In this document: positions 43,901-51,345 of the stretch, in pieces | Numbering within the stretch: position 1 is the stretch's first letter | How the letters are laid out: each line of letters starts with the position of its first letter | DNA from: Cupriavidus pampae | Lineage (GTDB): Bacteria > Pseudomonadota > Gammaproteobacteria > Burkholderiales > Burkholderiaceae | NCBI RefSeq assembly: GCF_914271485.1 | Contig: NZ_CAJZAG010000011.1 | Span: 1-64,000 of the forward strand | Length of the DNA stretch: 64,000 bases | Direction: 5' to 3' | Position numbers and translations under genes: made by a program | Notes under the pieces: generated by a model | The model's database searches: none | Seen by the model: the letters and a program-made list of their open reading frames with translations, nothing else | Told to the model about the DNA's origin: nothing

Positions 43901-44439
43901 TTCGCAACCACCACCTGCGCACCGGGCCCCGCCACTTCGAGGTAACCCCGCAGCTGGCTCGGCAACATGCTGTTGACCTGATTGACGATGATCCGCGCGG
44001 AGCCACCGGGCAACAGGTTCGGGTTGCCGTTGATATACCCCGCCTGCTGCGTGTTGACGGCCGTGGGCGAGTTGTTGAGGATCGCGCCGCCGCGGTTCAC
44101 GTCGAACTGCGTGTAGTGGTTGGTGGAGACCCCCGCACCGGACGGGCGCGTGATGTTGACCTGCGGCAGGCCATTGGGCGTCGAGATCACCGTGGGTCGG
44201 TTCGCACCCGAGTTCGGATCGCCGACGATCTGCGCCGTAGCGAAAACGGGCAAACCCATGCACGCCCACACCGCCAGCTTGATCGCCGGAATGGCGAGCC
44301 ACTGCATCGACGGCAGGCTCCGCGAGCCGCGCGCAGCGGAAGCATTCCTGCCAGCGCCAACACTGCTGGCAGTCTCCGCCACGGCCATCAGCATGGCGCG
44401 CGAGCGGTTGAAAACGATGCGGTAGCAAAGACGATTCAT
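34942..44439 (-). CDS. cdiA: CdiA contact-dependent inhibition toxin/adhesin
   Basis: 3165 residues from MNRLCYRIVFNRSRAMLMAV (44439), an ESPR extended signal; an upstream in-frame Met at 44592 lacks this. Order: ESPR signal; TPS secretion domain with NPNLLPGG and NPNGILVDG; long FHA-1 repeat region of about 20-residue strands (NTSGRI/DNTGG type); a Tyr/Pro-containing middle section near residues 1350-1700; FHA-2 repeats (AGRD type); Ala/Gly-rich pretoxin region. FNRQLHQREYDFAKKNAK at about residue 2874 marks the start of the variable C-terminus. The last ~175 residues are glycine-rich and hydrophobic (IAGIGMIGLGYLTGGSG; IAAGTGFITTGSGFGSS), suggesting a membrane-active toxin. Exported by CdiB and neutralised by CdiI. 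Confidence 0.9.
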   Translation of the reverse strand: MNRLCYRIVFNRSRAMLMAVAETASSVGAGRNASAARGSRSLPSMQWLAIPAIKLAVWACMGLPVFATAQIVGDPNSGANRPTVISTPNGLPQVNITRPSGAGVSTNHYTQFDVNRGGAILNNSPTAVNTQQAGYINGNPNLLPGGSARIIVNQVNSMLPSQLRGYLEVAGPGAQVVVANPNGILVDGAGFINTPRATLTTGLPVYGGLGSLDAFRVTGGQINIEGSGLNTANIDQVDIIARAVKANAAIYANKLNVVAGANQVDYNTLGATAIAGTGAAPSAGIDVALLGGMYANKIILASTELGVGVSLRGVAAAQAGDFTLTSEGKIILNGQTNASGNLSVVARDGIDNSGTTYAKGAIGVQTDGTLTNSGTLAAQQWLGVNAQNVASTGTLAAGMSADGTSVGNADLALSATGALSATGRNSASGNVAIHGASVSLAGSQTAANGALTVAGGAVDLSGAKVQAGGAITVSAGALNTRQSTVTGNTVAITAQSLDNTSGQIEGTQLAVQTKGDLLNVGGTLKQTGQADTTITAGGKLDNTGGTIAANGQNLTVIAASLINDRGQLSHAGSGALAITSQGAASNVSGVIQTNGALVARLGALNNAGGTVASQKALSLAVQGALDNTNATLHAQDSLTLQADGKLINTSGRIESAGAHGALSVAAASIDNTAGRIANAGDGATQVSAQQAITNTSNGLIGGNGALALNAGTAIVNAGTITARGDATVNAQSLNNDNGDLTASGALQIASTGATTNRNGTISAAATTVNAGSLDNANGWLEGDRVSVATTGDLSNRGGTIRQYGQDTTSLSAGGTFDNTSGTIVANGASLAIDANAVANDSGQISHAGTGALSVTSQQALTNAAGVIQTNGDLQARAATLNNNQGKLSAQGKTSVVTGGNVSNQQGSLYGNTGLDITSGGTIDNAGGSAQTAGDLSVSATGALLNTDGTLAANGASSKSTVTAASIDNTRGALLNAGAGATTVTASTTLTNTSGRIGANGDVTVAAQMLANNGGQVVAGQALDLQVNSQLDNRSGTLYGQSLTLNQTGATLNNAGGQVLGGKDVKLGVASLSNLGGAVKANQDVAVAGALSGSGTMIAGRDLTLNVAGDYTNDAANQLHANGNLKVAATGTLTNTGTLAAAGAVTVSGANVVNAASADINSTTTTVTAGNVLSNAGRIEGDTVQISSPTTLNTGTVIGNNVQVQGTDITNNGASALMAAVQNLNLYATNSVQNLDGATLYSAGNLQIARDGTRDPNTGLLANQVNTLINRSANIEADGDIDIAANQVSNTRTSIVTTAGTPTQTAAQTLTLWQGGLWGIDLAIHTSLTFPQWNWNTQSAQVSTPQTNALRAPITVTVDKADVKNLDPTNKTLSFVKSPIEEYVDQIATPQSPCDQDTGICTRPIATRPTQYYQSIQDNGSTYSITLWPDWDPNIHIRPDEVKQANFGHDYNEISRTTITMTATDQLVSATDAAKIQAAGSIRINSNNGNILNQSSTMAAGGNLIRVAANGTIQDVGTVLQQTVTTQDTSTYYWHQRTGSSSDTQVVAYPSAPQAPTTTSALAAVATANQNVQTTAQNVTVASVNTVGAAVTGSSVSGGGATGSQAAGATGSAGGATAVGTSTVKGVAQTLGSPQGGIPNLTLPTNGLYRFRTAPGDTYLVATDPRFTQYTNFISSDYMLGALGLDPQKTQKRLGDGFYEEKLVRDQITQLTGKTFLNGYTDQLEEYKALMNNGVTYAKAFDLTSGIGLTDAQMQQLTTDMVWMVSQDVTLPDGTVQSVLVPKVYLAQGNAVDLNSTGALVAGNTVSINATGTVDNSGSIVGNLATQVVGTDIINRGAIGGAGTTVVSATQDVRNLGGRIGGQDVVVAAGRDIVNDAQTITNTTTLANGNSASATGIGAVGTIAGANSVAMLAGRDITMAGGSVSAGNNALLAAGRDLNIGTAQLGTTQDATAHGGQDYLHNQTVINQGSTVQAGGSITAVAGRDATLTASAFSAGGDTAIVAGRNTTITAAMDTSTQSSGALSNKASQFTQSSYDEGTRAASIEAGGNVTLGAGQAGIVGQILQANGIAPTQLDGSATGNVSVLGSGVTSKEGTVKLVATGDVNVGVVNEQHSADSWSHTESSGFMSKKETTEKTSSRDSVAVGSVVSGESITGSAGRDMTIAGSTVAATDDVTLQAGRNLTITTAESTSESDTYSHTKATGFGATGGGLSYGMKDQKDTTHDSSVTQTGSLVGSTEGNVSLKAGSTLQITGSQVIAAKDLTGVGADVIIDAAAGSEHHDETHEIKQTGLTLGVSGGALGAAISAGQKVNSGTKSEDGRASALWGIAAGRDAYDAAMGAGAAMNALEKGKGPEGTAITLSFGTSQSKNTLTQDSTTHTGSNVQAGGTATFIATGVDADGNKTAGNLSIIGSDIAATKVGLGAKGDVNIVSATDTYENHTTNKSSSGSIGVSYGAQGWGVSVSGQMSKGNSDTVGTTQVNSHVTGSESVTIVSGNDTNILGGVVSGGKVSADIGGNLNLASRQDTEESHAEQKSAGGGLSISQGGGASGSFSASKGKADSSYANVTEQSGILAGDGGFDINVKGNTDLKGAIIASTATEDKNKLTTGTLSWSDIENKSDYSSTSMGVTGGLTFGQKVVDKTSGQTSGKNTGGVSPMIPQHESGSQHGVAQSGIAAGTITITDQANQNQDIAALNRDTANTNATVGKGPDLNNVLGKQADMMAAAQAAGEAVAKTVGDVAGSQLKKAEAEQTKAAQAYKENPSEENGAALAQANADVAGWKEGGAYRAALHAAGGAMIAGLGGGNAIAGAVGAGLSSLSAEKLASLGKSVESGVNSGNKDLDEAIGNLAANLAAGGIGAAVGGGSGAATAANADRFNRQLHQREYDFAKKNAKVLADQLGISVEDAEGRIVAEILRNSDKQTADEAGGKHDYEVRKIIGCQNLNCGGSSDANYTNHDFNNQLIISNQPGYERGQSQLGSGQTYNQLVNSNIAKDPVGTTIAGIGMIGLGYLTGGSGTAVGVKLFGAGVGAAANYAFQSGKTDWIDVTIAAGTGFITTGSGFGSSIITNTGGSLFGSAIKGENPNAGMAGAAFSTAAGYGLGKTIETIGGKVVDPRGWWTPDWIELNYGITKWNAPSPLPGAAAGVGSAIFQEPTGNAIKNLVQGMQK

Positions 44440-44776
44440 GGGACCCCGAATGCAACTGGCGTGTCTCGTGGTGACGCACTGAGATCCGCTGCAACCGAGG
44501 GCAAAGCCACTACGTACTGCGCGCAACAACAGCTGTAACCTTTCTGACGACACAAACGGGGCGCAGCGTAGAGCAAGAAAAATGGGATTCACACCCCACT
44601 TTCCTGGGAGCTAAAGTTTTTTCTTATTCACATTTGCTCAACGCCCGCAAGAGGATAAATCCGCACCTCCGCGCTGGATATAGCAAAGCCGCCATTTCTT
44701 CGCATTCGAGGTGACCGCCACCACCCTGATATAAAAAATATTTACATCAGATATTAATGTCACACTGGCGCAACAC
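44440..44776. other. cdiA upstream region
   Basis: No gene seen. AT-rich for this window. On the minus strand GTGACA (44763-44758), a 17-base spacer and TATTTT (44740-44735) form a possible promoter, which would give a leader of almost 300 bases before the cdiA ATG. Weak evidence. Confidence 0.3.
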
Positions 44777-46090
44777 CTACGTGCCTAGCCACGTGGGCAA
44801 TTGCGCCACCAGATACAACACCGCCCCAATCAGTCCACCCACGATCGTGCCGTTCATGCGGATGTATTGCAGGTCCTTGCCCACGTTGAGTTCGATCTGC
44901 CGCGACATGTCGCGCGCGTTCCAACTACGTACCGTGCCGCTGATATGCCGCGTGATGAAGTCCGCGAAGTCGGGCGCCATTTTCTCGGCGGCGTCGCGCA
45001 GATGCTGGTTGATGGACTGTCGCAGCGATTCGTTGTGCGCGAGTTCGGCGCCGACCCACTGCCCTGCCGCCACCACTCGCTTGTAGATCGATGACGCGGT
45101 GCGACCGAGATCCGCTTTCAGGCGCTCGCGCCAGTCGTTCCACAGCTCGCCGATATAGGCGTGCAGGGCTGGATGCTCCTGAAGGTATCGCTTGATATCG
45201 TTGGCCTTGGCACTGAACGCGGCATCTTCGCGCAGACGGCGGATCAGGTCCTGCGTGACCTCGTCGAACTTCTTGCGTAGTTCGTGGCTATCGTCCTGTT
45301 CCACCTGCGTCAGGATGCGCATCAGCGCGGCGGCAATCATGTCAGCGCCGCGATTGCCGATCCATTCGGTCGGCAGCACCTTCTCCTTGGCGGGATGTTC
45401 GACCTTGAGCCACTCGACGATGCGCGCGGCAATCAGCGTGCGCGTATCCGGCTCGTTGAGCAGCGCCACCAGATGTGTGATCGATTCCCTGAGCAGCACC
45501 TGATGACGGTTGTCGCGCGTCAGCGTGTCGAGGATGTCCGCCGCTGCCTGCGTCAGATCGATCCTACGCAGCACCGCATCGACGGCATCGCGCGCGAACT
45601 TGCGCATGTCCTCTTCGTCCAGCAGATCGAGCGCACCGCGCAGAAACTTCGCTACCGCATCGCCGATTCTTCGCGTGTTCGCGGCCGAGTCGAGCCAGTC
45701 CGCGACAGCCTGTGCTGGGTTGTGTCGATCGATCAGCGCGACCACCGAGTCCTTGTCGAGGAACTTCTCCTTCACGAACACCGCCAGACCATCGGCAATA
45801 TCGTCGCGTTTGCGAATGATGATGTTGGTATGGCCGGAGAGGCCCGGTATCGGAATGCGGCGGAACAGTGCCGCCACCGCGAACCAGTCGGCCAGGCCGC
45901 CCACCATCGCGGCTTCCGCGGCGGCGCGGATCCAGTCGGTTGCAAGGCCGCGTGGCAGGAAGAGCGTGGCGACGAATACCGCCGCAGCCGCTAGCAACAA
46001 TGCCATGGCCTGGCGCTTGGCCTTGTCGAGTTCCTGCGCTTGCGTCATGGCGATGGGATCGTGTGAGTGAGGGGCGTCCATGTCGCCCAT
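44777..46090 (-). CDS. DUF445 (YjiN-like) membrane protein
   Basis: 437 residues. The N-terminal membrane segment LLLAAAAVFVATLFLP is followed by AAAEAAMVGGLADWFAVAALFRRIPIPGLSGHTNIIIRKRD, the DUF445 signature. A long helical cytoplasmic or periplasmic domain follows, and a C-terminal hydrophobic segment MNGTIVGGLIGAVLYLVAQ closes the protein. The family is widespread and of unknown function. The start could also be MTQAQELDK (46048). Divergent from the LacI gene. Confidence 0.85.
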   Translation of the reverse strand: MGDMDAPHSHDPIAMTQAQELDKAKRQAMALLLAAAAVFVATLFLPRGLATDWIRAAAEAAMVGGLADWFAVAALFRRIPIPGLSGHTNIIIRKRDDIADGLAVFVKEKFLDKDSVVALIDRHNPAQAVADWLDSAANTRRIGDAVAKFLRGALDLLDEEDMRKFARDAVDAVLRRIDLTQAAADILDTLTRDNRHQVLLRESITHLVALLNEPDTRTLIAARIVEWLKVEHPAKEKVLPTEWIGNRGADMIAAALMRILTQVEQDDSHELRKKFDEVTQDLIRRLREDAAFSAKANDIKRYLQEHPALHAYIGELWNDWRERLKADLGRTASSIYKRVVAAGQWVGAELAHNESLRQSINQHLRDAAEKMAPDFADFITRHISGTVRSWNARDMSRQIELNVGKDLQYIRMNGTIVGGLIGAVLYLVAQLPTWLGT

Positions 46091-46188
46091 TGTCGTCCAA
46101 AAGCAAGTGGCCTCACGTAATCAGGCGACGGCTCGCACGCAGTTATCTGCGACAATGCTGGCCGTTCCATATCGCAAATCGGGGTGAC

Positions 46189-47271
46189 ATGGCATCGAGT
46201 CCGGACCGGCCGCCGCAGAAGACAGGATTACCACGCCGTGCGCCCACCGCGCATGACGTGGCCGCGCTCGCGGGTGTGTCGCAATCGGCGGTGTCACGCT
46301 GCTTTACGCCGGGTGCCAGCATCTCCGACGACACGCGCCGACGCGTGCAGGCTGCCGCCGAGCAGCTTGGCTATCGGCCCAACCTGATTGCGCGCTCGCT
46401 GATCAAGCGCCGCTCGACCATTATCGGCGTGGTCATTCCCGGCCTGCAGAACCCGTTCTACTCGTCGGTGCTCGAGGCGCTGTCCGCGGATCTTGCCGCG
46501 GCCGGCTATCGCATCCTGTTGTTCAACGCCCCCGCGCGCGGCACCCCCGATCCTGTACTCGACGAGGTACTGAACTATCGCGTCGATGCTTTGATTCTGG
46601 TGTCATCAACGCTGTCTTCGGGGCTGGCCGACGAATGCCAGAATATCGGCTTGCCCGTGGTGCAACTCAACCGCACCGCCGAGCGCAGCACCGTGTCGAG
46701 CGTGGTAGGTGACAACCACGGCGGTGCGGCGACCGTTGCGCGCTTTCTGCTCGCCTGCGAACACCAGCGTTTTGCGTTTATTGCCGGGCTCGAGACCGCA
46801 TCGACGAGCCGCGAGCGCGAGGCCGCGTTCCTGGCCACGATCGAGGAGGCTGGGAAACCTGTGCAGCGTGCGGTCGCGCACTACGCGTTCGACGAAGCGC
46901 AGACCGCCGCGCGCATGCTGCTCGGTAGCGACGCGCCGCCCGATGCGATCTTCTGTGCCAACGACTACATGGCCCTCGCCGTGCTGGGCGTGGCGCGCGC
47001 CGAGTTCGGCTTGACGGTAGGGCGAGACATTTCGATCGCAGGCTTCGATGACCTGCCGATGGCGGCGTGGCCGGAGTTCTCGTTGACGACGTTCCGTCAG
47101 CCGGTGCGCGCGATGTCCGCGCGCGCGGTCGCAATGATCGATGCGCAATTGCAGGGCACCGACAGCGGCCGCAGTGAGGTGGTTGCGGGCGATCTGGTGG
47201 TTCGCGGGTCTACGCGCGTGCCCGCGTATGGTGTGGTCGAGGTGGAGAACGAGCGCGTGTGGCGCCCCTGA
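46189..47271 (+). CDS. LacI-family transcriptional regulator
   Basis: 360 residues from ATG 46189 (GGGGTG upstream). The DNA-binding part THDVAALAGVSQSAVSRCFTPGASISDDTRRRVQAAAEQLGYRPN is typical LacI/GalR with the hinge helix. The periplasmic-binding-like effector domain starts at TIIGVVIPGLQNPFY and ends with SIAGFDDLPMAAWPEFSLTT. The effector is probably a sugar or sugar acid. The regulon is unclear: DUF445 is the divergent neighbour and the downstream LysR gene runs the other way. Confidence 0.9.
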   Translation: MASSPDRPPQKTGLPRRAPTAHDVAALAGVSQSAVSRCFTPGASISDDTRRRVQAAAEQLGYRPNLIARSLIKRRSTIIGVVIPGLQNPFYSSVLEALSADLAAAGYRILLFNAPARGTPDPVLDEVLNYRVDALILVSSTLSSGLADECQNIGLPVVQLNRTAERSTVSSVVGDNHGGAATVARFLLACEHQRFAFIAGLETASTSREREAAFLATIEEAGKPVQRAVAHYAFDEAQTAARMLLGSDAPPDAIFCANDYMALAVLGVARAEFGLTVGRDISIAGFDDLPMAAWPEFSLTTFRQPVRAMSARAVAMIDAQLQGTDSGRSEVVAGDLVVRGSTRVPAYGVVEVENERVWRP

Positions 47272-47296
47272 TGCGCGCTCGGTTGGGAGCTCAGTT

Positions 47297-47337
47297 CGCA
47301 GATCAGGTCGCAGATCAGGTCGCAGATCAGGTCGCAG
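47297..47337. repeat. 12-bp tandem repeat at the end of a LysR gene
   Basis: Three full copies and a partial copy of TCGCAGATCAGG lie across the stop codon (47327-47329) of the LysR gene and its 3' flank. The stop lies within a repeat unit, so unit number could alter only the untranslated tail. Confidence 0.8.
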
Positions 47338-48220
47338 AGAACCGCGCGCCCACCTCGCGCAGCCAATCCACAAACGCCGCAATGGCGGGCTCCTCGCGGC
47401 GCGCGTTGTGCACATAGCAGCCATAGCGCCACGCCGGCAGCGACGGTCCCTCGAACGGAAACACGAGGCGACCCTCCTTGACATCCAGCGCCACCAGCGC
47501 GGTCGGACCCATCGCGATGCCCAGCCCATCGATTGCCGCCTGCAGCGTCAGATAGAAGTGGTCGAGCTGCAGCGACTGCGCCGACAGTTGCGGGTTGCCA
47601 CACGCCGCGAGCCACTGCGCCCATAACTCCGGATACGTCGCCGTATGCAGTAACGTGTGCTGCGCGAGGTCCGACACCTCGTGAATCGGATGCGCCTGCA
47701 ACACCTTTGGCGAACATACCGGCAATCGCACTTCGGTAAGGAACTCGGTAACCACGTAGCCCGCAGGCTTCTGCTCGCCGCCGCGAATCGCGACATCAAA
47801 CGGCTCGCGCACGCGATCGATCGGCTCGTCCGAGGTATTGAGCCTGACTTCGATCGACGGATGCGTTAACTGAAACCCTGACAACTGCGGCAGCAGCCAA
47901 CGCAACGCGAATGTCGTTGGCGCATTGACGCGAATCACCTGCTGCCGCGACGCCTTGAGTTGCTCCGCAGTGGCCAGCGCCAGACGGTCCAATGCCGCCG
48001 ACACCTCCGACAGATAGCTACGACCAAGCGCGGTCAATACCACCCTGCGGCCACGCCTCTCGAATAGATCATGACCAAGCCAGGACTCGAGCTGCGCCAC
48101 CTGCCGGCTGACAGCGCCGTGCGTGACGAACAACTCTTCCGCCGCCGCGGTGAAGCTTTCGAGGCGTGCGGCGGCTTCGAAGACGCGGACCGCGTTCAGC
48201 GGCGGCAGGCGGCGTGACAT
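47327..48220 (-). CDS. LysR-family regulator (GcvA-like)
   Basis: 297 residues. The winged helix RLPPLNAVRVFEAAARLESFTAAAEELFVTHGAVSRQVAQLESWLG is of the GcvA/AmpR type. The effector domain contains RVNAPTTFALRWLLPQL and FDVAIRGG. It is divergent from the purA paralogue, with a 127-base shared promoter region, and probably controls it. The protein end overlaps the 12-bp repeat tract. Confidence 0.85.
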   Translation of the reverse strand: MSRRLPPLNAVRVFEAAARLESFTAAAEELFVTHGAVSRQVAQLESWLGHDLFERRGRRVVLTALGRSYLSEVSAALDRLALATAEQLKASRQQVIRVNAPTTFALRWLLPQLSGFQLTHPSIEVRLNTSDEPIDRVREPFDVAIRGGEQKPAGYVVTEFLTEVRLPVCSPKVLQAHPIHEVSDLAQHTLLHTATYPELWAQWLAACGNPQLSAQSLQLDHFYLTLQAAIDGLGIAMGPTALVALDVKEGRLVFPFEGPSLPAWRYGCYVHNARREEPAIAAFVDWLREVGARFSAT

Positions 48221-48258
48221 AAGGTAGACATTCCGGTATATGTGATTTTTCCTGACAG

Positions 48259-48273
48259 ATAACCTGAGTTTAT
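48259..48273. promoter_or_regulatory. candidate LysR box between lysR and purA paralogue
   Basis: ATAACCTGAGTTTAT has inverted ATAA/TTAT arms with T-N11-A spacing, the LysR-type consensus, about midway between the two divergent start codons. Confidence 0.45.
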
Positions 48274-48347
48274 ATCGATTTTCCTTAGCTGGGATGCCAT
48301 TTACATTGCGTCCTTCTGTCTCGTTTAGTCACCAGTGGGAGAAATCG

Positions 48348-49625
48348 ATGTCGAATGTCGTGGTCGTGGGCGCGCAATGGGGCGATGAAGGCAAAGGCCG
48401 GATCGTGGACTGGCTGGCCGAGCGCGCCGATATCGTGGCGCGCTACAACGGCGGCCATAACGCCGGCCATACGCTCGTCGTGAACGGCCAGACCTACAAG
48501 CTCGCACTGCTGCCGAGCGGCGTGGTGCGTGGCAAGCGCGGCATGATCGGCAATGGCGTGGCGCTGGACCCGGAGGCCCTGCTGGCGGAGATCGCGCGCA
48601 TGGAAGCGCTCGGCGTGCGCATCACGCCCGAGGTGCTGCAGATTGCCGAAACCGCGACGCTGGTGCTGCCGATCCATCGTGCGATCGACGCCGCGCAGGA
48701 GCAGCTACGCGACAAGCCGATCGGCACCACGCTGCGCGGCATCGGCCCTGCGTATGAAGACAAGGTGGGCCGACGCGCGCTGCGCGTCTGCGATCTGGCG
48801 GATCCGGCGTATCTGTCGCAACGGCTCGACCTCCTGCTGGCCCATCACAACGCATGGTTCCGTGGCCTGGGCCTCGAAACGTTCGAGAAGGCGCCGCTGC
48901 TCGACGCATTGCTGGCGATGGCGCCGAAGCTCCTGCCGTTTGTGGGACGCGTGTGGGAGCAGCTCGATGCCGCCTATCAAGCTGGACAGTCCGTCGTATT
49001 CGAAGGCTCGCAGGCCGTGATGCTCGATATCGACTGGGGCAGCTATCCGTATGTGACATCGTCGAGCACGGTGGCGGCGGGCGCGGCCAGCGGTACCGGC
49101 ATTGCGCCGTCGCGCATCGGCACCGTGCTGGGCGTCAGCAAGGTCTATGCGACCCGCGTGGGCGAGGGTCCATTTGTGTCCGAACTCGATGGCGCGCTCG
49201 GTGAGCAATTGCGCGACCGCGGCCGCGAGTATGGCGTGAACACCGGCCGGCCACGCCGCTGTGGTTGGCTGGATGCCGTGCAGCTGCGGCAGGCCGCCAA
49301 GGTGAGCGGCATCGATCAGCTGGCGCTGACCAAGCTCGATGTGCTCGATGGCTTCGACTCGATCAGCCTTTGCGTGGGCTACGAGCGCGATGGCCAGCGC
49401 ATCGACTACATCCCGGCCAGCGATGCCGCGCTGGTGGGCGTACGTCCCGTGCTGCGCGAGTTCGCGGGTTGGTCGCGGCCGACGCAGGGCGCGCGCACGA
49501 TGGATGCGCTGCCCGCGGAAGCCGTTGCGTTGATCGAGGCGATCGAGGCAGAGGTCGGCGTGCCGGTGACGATGGTCACCACCGGCGCCGAGCGCGACGA
49601 CGTGATTCTGCGCGACCCTGCTTGA
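48348..49625 (+). CDS. adenylosuccinate synthetase paralogue (PurA-like)
   Basis: 425 residues from [17 protein letters not shown] (48348), with GGGAGA upstream. It has the P-loop-like [31 protein letters not shown] and [12 protein letters not shown] of PurA, which joins IMP and Asp using GTP. Divergence is visible at usually invariant places: GTTLRGIGP instead of GTTGRGIGP and [14 protein letters not shown] instead of FEGAQGTLLDIDHG. A dedicated LysR regulator and absence of housekeeping neighbours suggest a secondary, specialised copy. It may use another substrate or serve under particular conditions. Confidence 0.8.
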   Translation: MSNVVVVGAQWGDEGKGRIVDWLAERADIVARYNGGHNAGHTLVVNGQTYKLALLPSGVVRGKRGMIGNGVALDPEALLAEIARMEALGVRITPEVLQIAETATLVLPIHRAIDAAQEQLRDKPIGTTLRGIGPAYEDKVGRRALRVCDLADPAYLSQRLDLLLAHHNAWFRGLGLETFEKAPLLDALLAMAPKLLPFVGRVWEQLDAAYQAGQSVVFEGSQAVMLDIDWGSYPYVTSSSTVAAGAASGTGIAPSRIGTVLGVSKVYATRVGEGPFVSELDGALGEQLRDRGREYGVNTGRPRRCGWLDAVQLRQAAKVSGIDQLALTKLDVLDGFDSISLCVGYERDGQRIDYIPASDAALVGVRPVLREFAGWSRPTQGARTMDALPAEAVALIEAIEAEVGVPVTMVTTGAERDDVILRDPA

Positions 49626-51218
49626 TTACTGCGGTCGCACCACGGCGTCGCGCGTGCGCACGCCGTTGACCAGGCGCTCGATGCCAAGCGGATTGGCATC
49701 GCGCAGCGCTTCGGGCAGTAGCGCATCGTCGAAGTCCTGATAGCACACGGGCCGCAGAAAGCGATCGATGGCAAGCGTGCCCACCGAGGTGCCGCGCGCA
49801 TCGGACGTGGCGGGGTATGGCCCGCCATGCACCATCGCATCGCAAACCTCGACGCCGGTCGGATATGCATTGACCAGCAGGCGCCCCGCCTTCTCCTCGA
49901 GCACAGCCACCAGCGCCCCCGCGTTGGCGAGGTCCTCGCGCTCCGCAATCAACGTGGCGGTAAGCTGCCCCTCCAGCGCCTGCACGGCCTTTAGCAATTG
50001 CTCCGCATCATCGAATTCGACGAGCACCGTGCACGGACCGAACACTTCCTGCTGCAGACGTCCATCGGCTTGGAACAACAACGCGCTATCGGCGCGCCAC
50101 AGTTGCGCCGGCGCGCGCCCCGGCGCGGCGGTGCCCTGCGCGAGCAAGGTCATGCCCGGTGTATCCGCAAAGCGGCCGAGCCCCTGCTCGTAGTGCGCGA
50201 GGCCGGCGCTATTCAACATGACCTGCGGCGCGACATCAGTGATCGCAGCCTGGAATTGCTCGATAAATGCACCGAGCGCGGGTGAGCGCACCGCGAGGAT
50301 CAGACCGGGATTGGTGCAGAACTGCCCGGCTCCCAGCGCGACCGAGGCCGCCAGTTGCGTGGCAATCGCCGGCGCGCGGCGTTCGAGTGCATGCGGCATC
50401 AGGATCAGCGGATTGACACTGCTCATCTCGGCAAACACCGGAATTGGATGCGGCCTTGCGGCAGCCATATCGCAGAGCGCGCGGCCCCCGCGCAGCGAGC
50501 CGGTGAAGCCCACCGCGCGGATCTCCGGGTGCTTGACCAACGGCTCTCCCACGCGGTCGCCGTAGATCATGTTGAAAACACCAGCGGGCATACCGGTACG
50601 GCGCGCGGCGTCGACGATCACTTCGGCCACCATCGCCGCGGTGGCCATATGGCTCGGGTGCGCCTTGAACACGACCGGGCAGCCAGCCGCGAGCGCGGCG
50701 GCAGTGTCGCCACCAGCAGTGGAGAACGCGAGCGGGAAATTGCTGGCGCCGAACACGGCCACCGGGCCTACGCCAATGCGGTACTGACGCAGGTCCGCGC
50801 GCGGCAGCGGTGTGCGTTGCGGTAGCGCGAGGTCGATGCGTGCGCCGAGGTAATCGCCGCGACGCAACACGGTGGCGAACAGCCGCAGTTGGCCACTCGT
50901 GCGCGCGCGCTCGCCCGTGATGCGTCCTGATGGCAACGCACTCTCGCGGCACACCAGTTCGATAAAGCTCGCATCGAGCGCATCGAGTCCGTCCGCCACG
51001 GCGTCAAGAAAGCGCGCGCGTTGCTCGGGCGGCAGCGCGCGGAAGGCCGGGTATGCCGTTGCCGCGGCCCTGGCGGCGGCATCTACTTCGCCAGCGGTCG
51101 CCTCGCGGAAGGTGTACGGCAGGCGCTCGCCAGTGGTGGCGTCGACGCTGTACAGCACGACGTCGCTTGCCCCGACCTGCTCGCCCTTGATGAACTGCTT
51201 GAAATGCTCGGTGGTCAT
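49626..51218 (-). CDS. aldehyde dehydrogenase, 2,5-dioxovalerate type
   Basis: 530 residues from MTTEHFKQF (51218), with AAGGAG upstream. VGPVAVFGASNFPLAFSTAGGDTAAALAAGCPVVFKAHPSH is the cofactor region and AVGFTGS and GQFCTNPG (catalytic Cys) follow. These match alpha-ketoglutaric semialdehyde dehydrogenases, which make 2-oxoglutarate at the end of pentonate and hexarate pathways. Its stop abuts that of the PurA paralogue. Divergent from the next LysR gene, with a promoter block shared with the iron alcohol dehydrogenase. Confidence 0.85.
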   Translation of the reverse strand: MTTEHFKQFIKGEQVGASDVVLYSVDATTGERLPYTFREATAGEVDAAARAAATAYPAFRALPPEQRARFLDAVADGLDALDASFIELVCRESALPSGRITGERARTSGQLRLFATVLRRGDYLGARIDLALPQRTPLPRADLRQYRIGVGPVAVFGASNFPLAFSTAGGDTAAALAAGCPVVFKAHPSHMATAAMVAEVIVDAARRTGMPAGVFNMIYGDRVGEPLVKHPEIRAVGFTGSLRGGRALCDMAAARPHPIPVFAEMSSVNPLILMPHALERRAPAIATQLAASVALGAGQFCTNPGLILAVRSPALGAFIEQFQAAITDVAPQVMLNSAGLAHYEQGLGRFADTPGMTLLAQGTAAPGRAPAQLWRADSALLFQADGRLQQEVFGPCTVLVEFDDAEQLLKAVQALEGQLTATLIAEREDLANAGALVAVLEEKAGRLLVNAYPTGVEVCDAMVHGGPYPATSDARGTSVGTLAIDRFLRPVCYQDFDDALLPEALRDANPLGIERLVNGVRTRDAVVRPQ

Positions 51219-51271
51219 AAATGTCTCCTTCGCCAATGTCGGAGCACTCTATGAGCCATTGCGCCACGCGG

Positions 51272-51320
51272 CTAATGAAAAGACCTGATCGGCCGATGCA
51301 TGGCGGTTATGCCGTTGGTA
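51272..51320. promoter_or_regulatory. shared promoter block, copy 1
   Basis: CTAATGAAAAG-x-C-x-TGAT-x3-CCGAT at 51272-51297, then TGGCGGT-x4-CCGTTGGT at 51301-51319. The same two elements occur before the iron alcohol dehydrogenase gene (53920 onward). The TATGCC-GTT-GGTATA part has a near-dyad form suited to a LysR site. It lies 54 bases before the aldehyde dehydrogenase start. Confidence 0.6.
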
Positions 51321-51345
51321 TAGTGTGGGCTTTTGCACGCCCCGC

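Noticed and set aside
34942-44439. regular repeats that could suggest a CRISPR array or satellite
   Set aside because: They are degenerate coding repeats of the FHA-type beta-helix in one continuous frame, with no constant repeat or spacer structure.
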